From the NCBI RefSeq assembly GCF_025821665.1, contig NZ_JACKSJ010000235.1, forward strand, positions 1 to 64,000: a stretch of 64,000 nt of DNA, read 5' to 3'. The translations under genes and the position numbers were made by a program. How positions within the stretch are numbered: the first letter of the stretch is position 1; every line of letters begins with the position of its first letter. The DNA comes from [Mycobacterium] manitobense. GTDB lineage: Bacteria; Actinomycetota; Actinomycetes; Mycobacteriales; Mycobacteriaceae. Below the pieces are notes generated by a model, which worked only from the letters and a program-made list of their open reading frames with translations, made no database searches and had not been told where the DNA came from. Of the stretch, positions 26,102 through 34,249 are shown piece after piece.

Positions 26102-26716
26102 GTGACTTCCGTGCTGGACCGCTGGCGTCCCGACCCAGGCCCTGCAGACGGGAGGTGGGCCGCCGGTGTCGGCGACACCCTCGCCGCCGTGCTGCGGCCC
26201 CCCGGTGTGCTCGCCGCGCCGCTGCGCCTGCTGAACCACTTCGGCGGGGTGGCCATCAGTGCCGACGCCGTCGAATTCGACGGGGATGACGTCGAGTGGT
26301 CCGACGTCGCCGACATCGAGACGGTCAGCCTGTTCGGCTACCTGTTCTCCGGCGCCCTCGACAAACAGCTGAACAAGCTGCCGCTGCCCCGCTTCCCGGG
26401 CCGCAGCCTGGTCGTCGGCGTCGCCTCGGACGCCGCGCTGACGGCGATCGTCGCCGCCACCGGTGATGCGCTGCGCAAGCTCGACGTGAAGATCCCCGCC
26501 GAAGTCAACTACCACGGGCTGGTGCGGCGCCGCACCCTCTCGCCGGGCATCCTGGCCACGCTGCTGCTCGCCGACGGCGCCGTGCGGTCGTCGCTCACAG
26601 CGACCGCCGAGGCGAAAGGCATCCGGGTCCGGCCGTCCGACGACGACCCCCTCGAGGAGGCCGAGCTGCGCGCCTCCCGGATCAAGCGGTTCGTGGGACG
26701 CCTGACGAACCGCTAG
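26102..26716 (+). CDS. Conserved hypothetical protein after the sirtuin gene
   Basis: A 204-aa protein I do not recognise. The first 60 residues are hydrophobic/neutral, and the segment VAISADAVEFDGDDVEWSDV resembles the strand-turn-strand of bacterial PH-like domains. The C-terminus is charged and helical (EEAELRASRIKRFVGRL). No signal peptide or catalytic motif is evident. GTG 26102 was chosen because it follows the sirtuin stop by 8 bp. Its TAG overlaps the convergent proB TAG (CTAG, shared bases). Confidence 0.65.
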   Translation: MTSVLDRWRPDPGPADGRWAAGVGDTLAAVLRPPGVLAAPLRLLNHFGGVAISADAVEFDGDDVEWSDVADIETVSLFGYLFSGALDKQLNKLPLPRFPGRSLVVGVASDAALTAIVAATGDALRKLDVKIPAEVNYHGLVRRRTLSPGILATLLLADGAVRSSLTATAEAKGIRVRPSDDDPLEEAELRASRIKRFVGRLTNR

Positions 26717-27840
26717 ACGGCGACCAGGTCGTCGGCGTGCACGGCGGGCCTGCGCATCTCGGCGGGCAGGTCGGAGGTGGAGCGGCCGAGCATCGTCGCC
26801 AGTTCCGAATGGTCGTAGGCCACCACCCCGCGGGCCACCATCGTGGCGTCCTGTGCCCGCAGTTCGACGACGTCGCCCCCGTAGAACCGGCCCGACACCG
26901 CGGTGATGCCTGCGGACAGCAGTGAACGCCGTTGGCCGACAACGGCGCGCACGGCGCCGTCGTCGAGGGTCAAAGCGCCCGCGGCCTCCGCGGCGTAGCG
27001 CACCCAGAACCGTCGCGCCGACATGCGTTCGGCGCGTGGGGCGAAGACGGTTCCCACCGACGCGTCGGCCAGCGCGGCGGACGCGTCGGCGGCGGCGGCG
27101 AGCAGCACCGGAACCCCTGCGTCGGCGGCGAGCAACGCCGACGACAGCTTCGACGCCATGCCGCCGGTGCCGAGGTGACTGCCGCGGCCGGCGACCACGC
27201 CGTCCAGATCGTCGGGACGCGCCACCTCGGCGATGAACTGCGCGTTGCCTTTTCGCGGATCGGAGTCGTACAGGCCGTCCACATCCGACAGCAGCACCAG
27301 CGCATCGGCGCCGACCAGATGCGCCACCAGCGCCGAGAGCCGGTCGTTGTCGCCGAACCGGATCTCATTGGTGGCCACGGTGTCGTTCTCGTTGACGATC
27401 GCCACCGCGTGCAGTGCCCGCAACCGGTCGAGAGTGCGCTGGGCGTTGGTGTGCTGAACCCGCATCGAGATGTCGTGGGCGGTCAGCAGTACCTGCCCGA
27501 CGGTGCGCTGGTAGCGAGCGAACGCCGCGCTCCACGAGTTGATCAGCGCGACCTGTCCGACACTCGCGGCGGCCTGCTTGGTCGCCAGATCGGCGGGCCG
27601 GCGAGACAGCCGCAGCGGTTCGATGCCGGCGGCGATCGCGCCGGAGGACACGATCACCACGTCGGAGCCCGCCTTCATCCGGGACTCGATCGCGTCGGCC
27701 AGCGTCGCCAACCGGCCGGCGTCGAACACTCCGGCCGGAGTGGTCAGCGCGGTGGTGCCGATCTTGACGACGATGCTGCGTGCGGTGCGGACGGCCTCGC
27801 GGTGCGTGGAGCGTGCGGAGCCGACCCCGTCCTGGGTCAC
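26713..27840 (-). CDS. proB: Glutamate 5-kinase
   Basis: A 375-aa enzyme phosphorylating glutamate, the committed and proline-inhibited step of proline synthesis. The amino-acid-kinase domain is visible (IVVKIGTTALT, VIVSSGAIAAG, NENDTVATNEIRFGDND, LLSDVDGLYDSDP, GTGGMASKL) and a C-terminal PUA domain from about residue 280. The GTG at 27840 overlaps the obg stop by 4 nt (GTGA). It is the last gene of the rplU-rpmA-obg-proB run, an arrangement conserved in mycobacteria. Confidence 0.96.
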   Translation of the reverse strand: MTQDGVGSARSTHREAVRTARSIVVKIGTTALTTPAGVFDAGRLATLADAIESRMKAGSDVVIVSSGAIAAGIEPLRLSRRPADLATKQAAASVGQVALINSWSAAFARYQRTVGQVLLTAHDISMRVQHTNAQRTLDRLRALHAVAIVNENDTVATNEIRFGDNDRLSALVAHLVGADALVLLSDVDGLYDSDPRKGNAQFIAEVARPDDLDGVVAGRGSHLGTGGMASKLSSALLAADAGVPVLLAAAADASAALADASVGTVFAPRAERMSARRFWVRYAAEAAGALTLDDGAVRAVVGQRRSLLSAGITAVSGRFYGGDVVELRAQDATMVARGVVAYDHSELATMLGRSTSDLPAEMRRPAVHADDLVAV

Positions 27841-29282
27841 TCGTCACCGCCGGAGCGGCGGCGCTCCCGCCTGGCGACCTTGCGCTCGGCGGCCCGGACG
27901 CGGTCGGTCTGCTCGAGGCGGATGTCGGTGCCACGGCCGGACAACGGCATGTCGATGCCGGCCGGGGTCTGCGGCTCCCAGTCGAAGGTCATGTCGCCGA
28001 TCGTGACCGCGCATCCCGGCTTCGCACCGAGCTTGAGCAGTTCGTCCTCGACCCCGAGCCTGTTGAGCCGGTCTCCGAGGTACCCGACCGCCTCGGCGTT
28101 CTCGAAGTCGGTCTGGCCGATCCAGCGTTCGGGTCGCGCGCCGCGCACCACGAATCCTCCACGGCCGTCCGATTCCACGGTGAACCCGCTGTCGTTCACC
28201 GGGACCGGACGGATGACGGGGCGCCTGGGCACCACCGGTGGCTGCGCCTGCCGGTAGGCGCTGACCAGCTCCCACAGCGCGAAGGTCAACGGCCGCAACC
28301 CGTCCCGGCTCACAGTCGAGACCTCGAACACCGGCCACCCGAAGCGGCGGACCACTTCGTCGCGGACGAAGTCGGCAAGTTCGCGCGCGTCGGGCACGTC
28401 GATCTTGTTGAGCACCACTGCACGTGGCCGTTCGGTGAGGTCGCCCAGCGCCGTGTCACCCTGCAGCGTCGGGGTGTAGGCGGCCAATTCGGCTTCCAGC
28501 GCCTCGATGTCGGACACCGGGTCCCGCCCCGGTTCCAGCGTCGCGCAGTCGACGACGTGGACGAGGACGGCGCACCGCTCGATGTGTCGCAGGAACTCGA
28601 GGCCGAGGCCACGGCCCTCGGACGCACCGGGAATCAGCCCGGGCACATCGGCGACGGTGAACGTGTTGTCCCCGGCCGACACCACGCCCAGGTTCGGAAC
28701 CAGCGTGGTGAACGGATAGTCGGCGATCTTGGGCTTGGCCGCCGAGATCACCGACACCAGCGATGACTTGCCCGCCGAGGGGAAGCCGACCAGACCGACG
28801 TCGGCGACGGTCTTGAGTTCCAGGGTGAGGTCGCGGACCTGACCCTTCTCCCCGAGCAGCGCGAAGCCGGGCGCCCTGCGGGCCCGTGACGCCAGCGCCG
28901 CGTTGCCAAGGCCTCCGCGTCCACCGGCGGCCGCTTCGAATCGCGTGCCCGCACCCACCAGGTCGGCGAGGACGCGGCCCTGGTCGTCGAGCACCACCGT
29001 GCCGTCGGGCACCCGCACCTCGAGGTCAGCGCCGGCGGCGCCGTCGCGATTGCTGCCCGCGCCCTGCTTGCCGGACGGCGCGACGACATGCGGATGGAAG
29101 TGGAAGTCCAGCAGGGTGTGCACCTGCGGATCGACGACCAGCACGATGCTGCCGCCACGGCCGCCGTTGCCGCCGTCGGGACCGCCGAGAGGTTTGAACT
29201 TCTCGCGGTGCACCGAGGCGCAGCCGTGACCGCCGTTGCCCGCGGTCGCGTGAATCACGACGCGGTCGACGAAGCGGGGCAT
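27837..29282 (-). CDS. obg: Obg/CgtA GTPase
   Basis: A 481-aa ribosome-assembly and stress GTPase. The Gly-rich Obg fold fills residues 1-160 (GGNGGRGGSIVLVVD), the G domain has GFPSAGKSSLV and DVPGLI, G4 is LNKIDVPDA, and the actinobacterial OCT domain follows. The extra basic C-terminal tail of about 50 residues is typical of the mycobacterial form. It lies 75 bp after rpmA and overlaps proB by 4 nt. Confidence 0.96.
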   Translation of the reverse strand: MPRFVDRVVIHATAGNGGHGCASVHREKFKPLGGPDGGNGGRGGSIVLVVDPQVHTLLDFHFHPHVVAPSGKQGAGSNRDGAAGADLEVRVPDGTVVLDDQGRVLADLVGAGTRFEAAAGGRGGLGNAALASRARRAPGFALLGEKGQVRDLTLELKTVADVGLVGFPSAGKSSLVSVISAAKPKIADYPFTTLVPNLGVVSAGDNTFTVADVPGLIPGASEGRGLGLEFLRHIERCAVLVHVVDCATLEPGRDPVSDIEALEAELAAYTPTLQGDTALGDLTERPRAVVLNKIDVPDARELADFVRDEVVRRFGWPVFEVSTVSRDGLRPLTFALWELVSAYRQAQPPVVPRRPVIRPVPVNDSGFTVESDGRGGFVVRGARPERWIGQTDFENAEAVGYLGDRLNRLGVEDELLKLGAKPGCAVTIGDMTFDWEPQTPAGIDMPLSGRGTDIRLEQTDRVRAAERKVARRERRRSGGDE

Positions 29283-29357
29283 TGCAGTACTCCTCCGAAA
29301 GTAACGCCGGGGCGGAAAAGCGCTCGCGAGTCCCCCGCAGCGTCACCGTCGCGAAGC

Positions 29358-29624
29358 TTAAGCCTCCGGGCGGGCGACCGGGACGATGTTGACGAGCTTG
29401 CGACCGCGCTTGATGCCGAACTCGACGGCGCCGGGTGCGGTGGCGAACAGCGTGTCGTCGCCGCCGCGGCCGACGTTCACGCCGGGATGGAAGTGGGTGC
29501 CGCGCTGCCGCACGATGATCTCGCCGGCCTTGACGACCTGGCCGCCGAACCGCTTAACACCCAGCCGCTGGGCGTTGGAGTCGCGACCGTTGCGCGAGCT
29601 GGAAGCGCCCTTCTTGTGTGCCAT
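29358..29624 (-). CDS. rpmA: 50S ribosomal protein L27
   Basis: An 88-aa protein whose N-terminal tail (MAHKKGASSSRNGRDS) reaches the peptidyl-transferase centre. The core RLGVKRFGGQVVKAG and GTHFHPGVNVGRGGDD are diagnostic. There is no cleaved N-terminal extension of the Firmicutes type. It follows rplU by 14 bp in the same transcript. Confidence 0.98.
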   Translation of the reverse strand: MAHKKGASSSRNGRDSNAQRLGVKRFGGQVVKAGEIIVRQRGTHFHPGVNVGRGGDDTLFATAPGAVEFGIKRGRKLVNIVPVARPEA

Positions 29625-29638
29625 GTCCGTTCGCTCCC

Positions 29639-29950
29639 CTACTTGATTCCGGTGACCTTGAGCACGGTCAGCTGCTGACGGTGCCCCTGGCGCTTGTGGT
29701 AGCCGGTCTTGTTCTTGAACTTGTGGATACGGATCTTGGGACCCTTGGTGTGCTCGAGCACCTCGCCGGTGACCGCGACCTTCTCCAGCTCCTTGGCGGC
29801 GCTGGTGACGTTCGCGCCGTCCACGACGAGTGCGACGGGCAGCGAGACCGATGCGCCCGCGTCGGCGTCGAGCTTCTCGACCTTCACGATGTCACCGACG
29901 GCGACCTTGTACTGCTTGCCGCCGGTCTTGACGATTGCGTAGCTCGCCAT
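29639..29950 (-). CDS. rplU: 50S ribosomal protein L21
   Basis: A 103-aa 23S-rRNA-binding protein (MASYAIVKTGGKQYKV at the start, IHKFKNKTGYHKRQGHRQ near the end). It heads the rplU-rpmA-obg-proB transcript. A promoter at 30093-30122 and a structured leader of about 135 nt precede it, so feedback control is plausible. Confidence 0.98.
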   Translation of the reverse strand: MASYAIVKTGGKQYKVAVGDIVKVEKLDADAGASVSLPVALVVDGANVTSAAKELEKVAVTGEVLEHTKGPKIRIHKFKNKTGYHKRQGHRQQLTVLKVTGIK

Positions 29951-30086
29951 CGATGGTCTACCTCTTCGTATCGCGGGCGCGCGCTACCCGGGGGGCGCGA
30001 GCGCGGGTCTTGGGGTGCGGGCTTCAGATGCTTGAACATCTGTTCCCGCTGCCACCGGCCCGGATTACGTGCAGCCTGGTGACAAC
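29951..30086 (-). promoter_or_regulatory. rplU leader with bulged hairpin (possible L21 control element)
   Basis: The predicted 5' untranslated leader contains a hairpin at 30017-30049. A 6-bp stem (CAGATG/CATCTG) with a 6-nt loop sits on a small internal loop, above a second 5-bp stem (GCGGG/CCCGC). Ribosomal protein leaders often bind their own product, and L21 leaders exist in other bacteria. Whether this matches a known family cannot be settled by eye. Confidence 0.4.
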
Positions 30087-30092
30087 TGGTCA

Positions 30093-30122
30093 AGGGTACG
30101 TGACCAGCGGGTAGAGGGTCAA
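30093..30122 (-). promoter_or_regulatory. Predicted SigA-type promoter of rplU operon
   Basis: Read on the minus strand: TTGACC (30122-30117), an 18-bp spacer and TACCCT (30098-30093). It lies in the 191-bp gap between rne and rplU and would start transcription near 30086. Confidence 0.6.
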
Positions 30123-30141
30123 ACCGCCAGCGGTCTCACAC

Positions 30142-33075
30142 TCATTCGCCTGCCGGCGGGCCCGCCGGCCGGGCCGCGGCACGTCGCCGCGGACGCCGGC
30201 TCGAGACGGAGATCACCTCGGGCTCGACGTCTTCCTCGTCGTCGGAGTCCTCGTCGTCGTCCTCGTCGGATTCGTCGTCATCATCTGAGTCGTCGTCGTC
30301 ATCCGAGTCGTCGTCGGAGATGACGTCGATGTCGTCGTCGATCTCGTCCTCGTCCTCTTCATCGGCGTCGAGCTCAACCTCGTCCGAGTCCTCGTCATCG
30401 GAGTCGTCATCGTCGGAGTCGTCATCGTCCGAGTCCTCGTCGTCGGAGTCCTCGTCGTCCGAGTCCTCGTCGTCCGAGTCTTCGAAGTCCTCGTCGGCCA
30501 GTTCCTCGCCGACGGCTTCGTGCAGCTTCTCGGCGTCTCCGCGCTCGCTGCCGGCGGTGGTCTCGTCGTCCTCACCGTCGTCGGAGTCGTCGTCTTCGGG
30601 CCTGCCGTTCGCCGCCGCCATCGCCTTGAACATCGGATGCTCGCCGGCCGGGTGGCTCGGCACCTTGGCGACCGGCACCTCTTCGGGCTTGGCGCCCTTT
30701 TTTCCACGCTTGCCGCGCCTGCCGCCGCCACCGCCGGCTCCTCCTCCGCCGCCGCCGCCGCCCGAGTCGGACTTGCGCCCGCCGCCCGACGACGTGGAGT
30801 CGACCGGGTCGCCGTGCAGCAGGATCCCGCGACCGGCGCAGTGCGGGCACGCCGTGGAGAACGCCTCCACCAGCCCGGTGCCCAGCTTCTTTCGGGTCAG
30901 CTGAACCAGCCCGAGAGAGGTCACCTCCGACACCTGGTGGCGGGTGCGGTCACGGGCGAGCGCCTCGGTGAGACGCCGCAGCACCAGATCGCGGTTGTTC
31001 TCCAGCACCATGTCGATGAAGTCGATGACGATGATGCCGCCGATGTCGCGCAGCCGGAGCTGGCGCACGATCTCCTCGGCGGCCTCCAGGTTGTTCCGGG
31101 TGACCGTCTGCTCGAGGTTGCCGCCGGATCCGGTGAACTTGCCGGTGTTGACGTCCACCACGGTCATCGCCTCGGTGCGGTCGATCACCAGGGTGCCGCC
31201 CGAGGGCAGCCACACCTTGCGGTCCATCGCCTTGGCGAGCTGTTCGTCGATGCGGTGCACGGCGAACACGTCGGGGGCCGACCCGCCGTCCGCGGATCCG
31301 GCGGGCTCGTACTTCGTCAGCCGCGGCACCAGGTCGGGGGCGACGGCGTTGACATAGCTGTCGATCGTCTTCCAGGCCTCGTCGCCGGACACGATGAGGC
31401 TGGAGAAGTCCTCGTTGAACAGGTCGCGGATCACCTTGACCAGCACGTCGGGCTCTTCGTAGAGCGCCATCGCGGCGCCGGCCTTCTTGCCGATGACCTC
31501 GGCGGACTTCGCCTCGATCTGGTTCCAGCGCTCCTGCAGCCGGTTGACGTCGGAGCGGATGTCCTCTTCCTTGACGCCCTCCGACGCGGTGCGGATGATC
31601 ACGCCGGCGTCCGACGGCACCACCTCGCGCAGGATCTCCTTGAGCCGCTGGCGCTCGGTGTCGGGCAGCTTGCGGCTGATGCCCGTGGACGACGCACCGG
31701 GCACGTACACCAGGTAGCGGCCGGCCAGCGACACCTGCGTGGTCAGCCGTGCGCCCTTGTGGCCGACGGGGTCCTTGCTGACCTGGACGACGACGTAGTC
31801 GCCGGGCTTGAGGGCCTGCTCGATCTTGCGCTGGGCGCCGCCGAGTCCGGCGGCTTCCCAGTTCACCTCACCGGCGTAGAGCACACCGTTGCGGCCGCGG
31901 CCGATGTCGACGAACGCCGCCTCCATCGAGGGCAGCACGTTCTGCACGATGCCGAGGTAGATGTTGCCGACCAGCGACGACTGGGCCGCCGACGTGACGA
32001 AGTGCTCGACGACGACGCCGTCCTCGAGCACGGCGATCTGGGTGTAGCGCGCGCCTTCGTGGGGAGGTTCGCTGCGGACCTTGTCGCGCACCACCATCAC
32101 GCGTTCGACGGCCTCGCGGCGCGCGAGGAACTCCGCCTCGGACAGGATCGGCGGCCGGCGGCGGCCCGCGTCGCGACCGTCGCGGCGGCGCTGCCGCTTG
32201 GCTTCCAGCCGGGTGGACCCGCTGATGCCCTGGATCTCGTCGGGGTCTTTGGCGTTCTTCGCCGACTTCTCCCGCGGAGGCCGTTCGTGCACGACGGTGT
32301 TCGGCGGGTCGTCGGGAGAGCCGGACTCACCGTCGTCACCGGTGCCGGACTTGCGGCGGCGACGCCTGCGCCGGCGGCGGGTGGCGCCTTCGGAGTCCTG
32401 GCCGTCGTCGTCGCCGTTGTCGTCGTCGGAGTCGTCCCCGTTGTCCTGATCGGCGGACTCGTCCTGATTGTCGGGCTGGTCGTCGCCCTCGGAGTCACCG
32501 GCGTCGTCGTTCTGCTCGCCGCGGCCACGGCCACGGCCACGGCGTCCGCGCCTGCGCCTGCGTGCGGCGGGCCGGTCGGCCTGGTCGTCATCGGAGTCCG
32601 ACGCCGTCTCGGGCTCGTCGTCCTCGTCGTCGTCGTCATCGTCGTCCGGCGCCTCGGCCGTGACCGGCTGCGGCGCGACGAACAGCGGAAGGTAGGCGGC
32701 AGGGGTGGGAGCCGTCTCCAGCATCAGCCGGGATTCCGGTTCCTCGGCGGCGGCCGGCTCGGAAGCCGCCTCGGCGGGTCGGTCCGACGGCTGATCGGTC
32801 GCAGGCGCTTCCGCGGCGCCGTCGCCCTCTGCCGATGCCAGGACGTCGCGCACGCGTTCGGCGTCGCTCTTGTCGATGGTCGAGTGCGCGCTGCGGGTGC
32901 GGCCGTCGAACTGCGCCAGCGCGTCGAGCACCCGCTTGCTGGTGGTGCCGAGCACCCTGGCCAGCGAATGGACCCTCAGCCGGTCAGGCAGGCCGTCCTG
33001 CGGCTGGGCCGGTGTCGCCGGCTCCGCCGCTGAAGGCTCTTCGGTGTGGGCTGCAAAGTTGTCACTGTCGGCCAC
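30142..33075 (-). CDS. rne: Ribonuclease E/G
   Basis: A 977-aa endoribonuclease that starts mRNA decay and rRNA processing. Order: acidic/Pro N-terminal extension with the RVHSLARVLGTTSKRVLDAL segment; Arg/Asp-rich linker; catalytic core with S1 domain (NIYLGIVQNVLPSMEAAFVDIG), DNase-like site (DRTEAMTVVDVNTGKF, IVIDFIDM), and the zinc-link CPHC near residues 743-746; then a Gly-rich stretch and a tail of repeated Asp/Ser/Glu units (about 30220-30500). GTG 33075 follows GAGGAG by 6 nt. A long leader precedes it. Confidence 0.95.
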   Translation of the reverse strand: MADSDNFAAHTEEPSAAEPATPAQPQDGLPDRLRVHSLARVLGTTSKRVLDALAQFDGRTRSAHSTIDKSDAERVRDVLASAEGDGAAEAPATDQPSDRPAEAASEPAAAEEPESRLMLETAPTPAAYLPLFVAPQPVTAEAPDDDDDDDEDDEPETASDSDDDQADRPAARRRRRGRRGRGRGRGEQNDDAGDSEGDDQPDNQDESADQDNGDDSDDDNGDDDGQDSEGATRRRRRRRRRKSGTGDDGESGSPDDPPNTVVHERPPREKSAKNAKDPDEIQGISGSTRLEAKRQRRRDGRDAGRRRPPILSEAEFLARREAVERVMVVRDKVRSEPPHEGARYTQIAVLEDGVVVEHFVTSAAQSSLVGNIYLGIVQNVLPSMEAAFVDIGRGRNGVLYAGEVNWEAAGLGGAQRKIEQALKPGDYVVVQVSKDPVGHKGARLTTQVSLAGRYLVYVPGASSTGISRKLPDTERQRLKEILREVVPSDAGVIIRTASEGVKEEDIRSDVNRLQERWNQIEAKSAEVIGKKAGAAMALYEEPDVLVKVIRDLFNEDFSSLIVSGDEAWKTIDSYVNAVAPDLVPRLTKYEPAGSADGGSAPDVFAVHRIDEQLAKAMDRKVWLPSGGTLVIDRTEAMTVVDVNTGKFTGSGGNLEQTVTRNNLEAAEEIVRQLRLRDIGGIIVIDFIDMVLENNRDLVLRRLTEALARDRTRHQVSEVTSLGLVQLTRKKLGTGLVEAFSTACPHCAGRGILLHGDPVDSTSSGGGRKSDSGGGGGGGGAGGGGGRRGKRGKKGAKPEEVPVAKVPSHPAGEHPMFKAMAAANGRPEDDDSDDGEDDETTAGSERGDAEKLHEAVGEELADEDFEDSDDEDSDDEDSDDEDSDDDDSDDDDSDDEDSDEVELDADEEDEDEIDDDIDVISDDDSDDDDDSDDDDESDEDDDEDSDDEEDVEPEVISVSSRRPRRRAAARPAGPPAGE

Positions 33076-33331
33076 GTATTCTCCTCGAGCCCCCGGGCGC
33101 GTCGTATCGACGCGGCCACGCGAGGGCTTGCGCTCTTGTGCCCGGCGGTCACTTCTCCGGACTTGTTGTGGTCTCGCTCCGGGCGGCCCCAGGTCAGGAC
33201 CTACTCGGTGCCTGGCTGAATGACGGCTGGACGGTCTGCGCCACACCGTTCGGGACGGTGGTCGCGCTCGTCGAAGTCTTCATTCGGGTGGGCCGGCCTC
33301 GGATGAAGGCCGCTCACCCGAGACCAGTATC
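33076..33331 (-). promoter_or_regulatory. rne promoter candidate and long 5' leader
   Basis: No gene is credible in the 310 bp between ndk and rne. GATACT at 33331-33326 (minus strand) is a -10 candidate; a start near 33319 would give a leader of about 244 nt. RNase E is known to control its own mRNA through the leader in E. coli, so this one may serve the same purpose. No specific fold is claimed. Confidence 0.4.
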
Positions 33332-33385
33332 CCACACCATCGGCGCCCGACCGACCAAGCGCCGCAAACTCGCGGTTCGGCCGGT

Positions 33386-33796
33386 CTAGCCGCCCGGGAA
33401 CCAGAGCTCGATCTCGCGCACCGCGGAGTCGGGCGAATCCGAGCCGTGGACCAGGTTGTCCTGGGTGACGAGGGCCAGGTCGCCGCGGACCGTGCCGGGC
33501 ACGGCCTTCTCGACGGGGTCGGTTCCGCCGGCGATCTGGCGGAAGGCGGCAACGGCGCGCGGTCCCTCGACGACGGCGGCGAGCACCGGTCCGGAGGTGA
33601 TGAACTCGAGCAGCGACGGGAAGAACGGCTTCCCCTCGTGTTCGGCGTAGTGCTTGCGCGCGAGTTCCTCGCTCACGGTCTTCAGCTCGAGGGCCGCGAT
33701 GGTCAGCCCCTTGCGCTCGATCCTGCTCAGGATCTCTCCGACCAGGCGACGCTTCACACCGTCGGGCTTGATGAGTACCAGGGTCCGCTCAGTCAC
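33386..33796 (-). CDS. ndk: Nucleoside diphosphate kinase
   Basis: A 136-aa enzyme that balances nucleoside triphosphates by phospho-transfer from ATP. The phosphorylated His117 is in NLVHGSDSP, and TLVLIKPDGVKR is the conserved N-terminus. It lies 18 bp downstream of the DUF4233 gene in the valS-folC-DUF4233-ndk run and 310 bp upstream of rne. Confidence 0.97.
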   Translation of the reverse strand: MTERTLVLIKPDGVKRRLVGEILSRIERKGLTIAALELKTVSEELARKHYAEHEGKPFFPSLLEFITSGPVLAAVVEGPRAVAAFRQIAGGTDPVEKAVPGTVRGDLALVTQDNLVHGSDSPDSAVREIELWFPGG

Positions 33797-33814
33797 GGAA
33801 TGAGAGCGTACCGG

Positions 33815-34249
33815 TCACTCCTGAACGCCATCGTCCGAGTCGCGTCCCTGCGGCCCGACGGCGGGCGGCTGCTGGCCCGGCAACAATCCGTGGTCCTGGC
33901 GCCGTTTCACCTCGGCCCGCAGGTACAGGATCAGCAGCCACACCCCGGCGAAGAGCACCCCGATGAATCCGATCGCGCCGTGCAGCACCGCACCGGCGAT
34001 CACCGGCAGCTGCAGACCGAGGTTCGCCCAGATCGCCCACGACCGTCCCTGCAGCCCCGCCAGCAGCACCATCAGCACCGCGAGGCCGACGAGGTAGCCG
34101 ATGCTCGGCGGCGTCAGGCCCGGTTCGCCGACCGCGACCACCGGCAGCGCCAGCAGCACCACGATCGCCTCGAGGATCAGCGTGCCTGCCATCACGCCGC
34201 GGAAACTGCGCCACGGGTCGGGACCCTGCGGCACGGGCTGTTCGCTCAT
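33815..34249 (-). CDS. DUF4233 membrane protein
   Basis: A 144-aa protein with four predicted membrane helices (starting at about residues 19, 51, 72 and 95) and a polar Pro/Gln-rich cytoplasmic tail. It corresponds to Rv2446c and always accompanies folC in mycobacteria. Its start overlaps the folC stop by 4 nt (ATGA). No biochemical function is known to me. Confidence 0.85.
   Translation of the reverse strand: MSEQPVPQGPDPWRSFRGVMAGTLILEAIVVLLALPVVAVGEPGLTPPSIGYLVGLAVLMVLLAGLQGRSWAIWANLGLQLPVIAGAVLHGAIGFIGVLFAGVWLLILYLRAEVKRRQDHGLLPGQQPPAVGPQGRDSDDGVQE

Noticed and set aside
30520..33033. 837-residue plus-strand frame opposite rne
   Set aside because: Composition (Val/Gly/Arg/Asp) mirrors the antisense of an acidic protein; no start context and no domain. 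A GC shadow.
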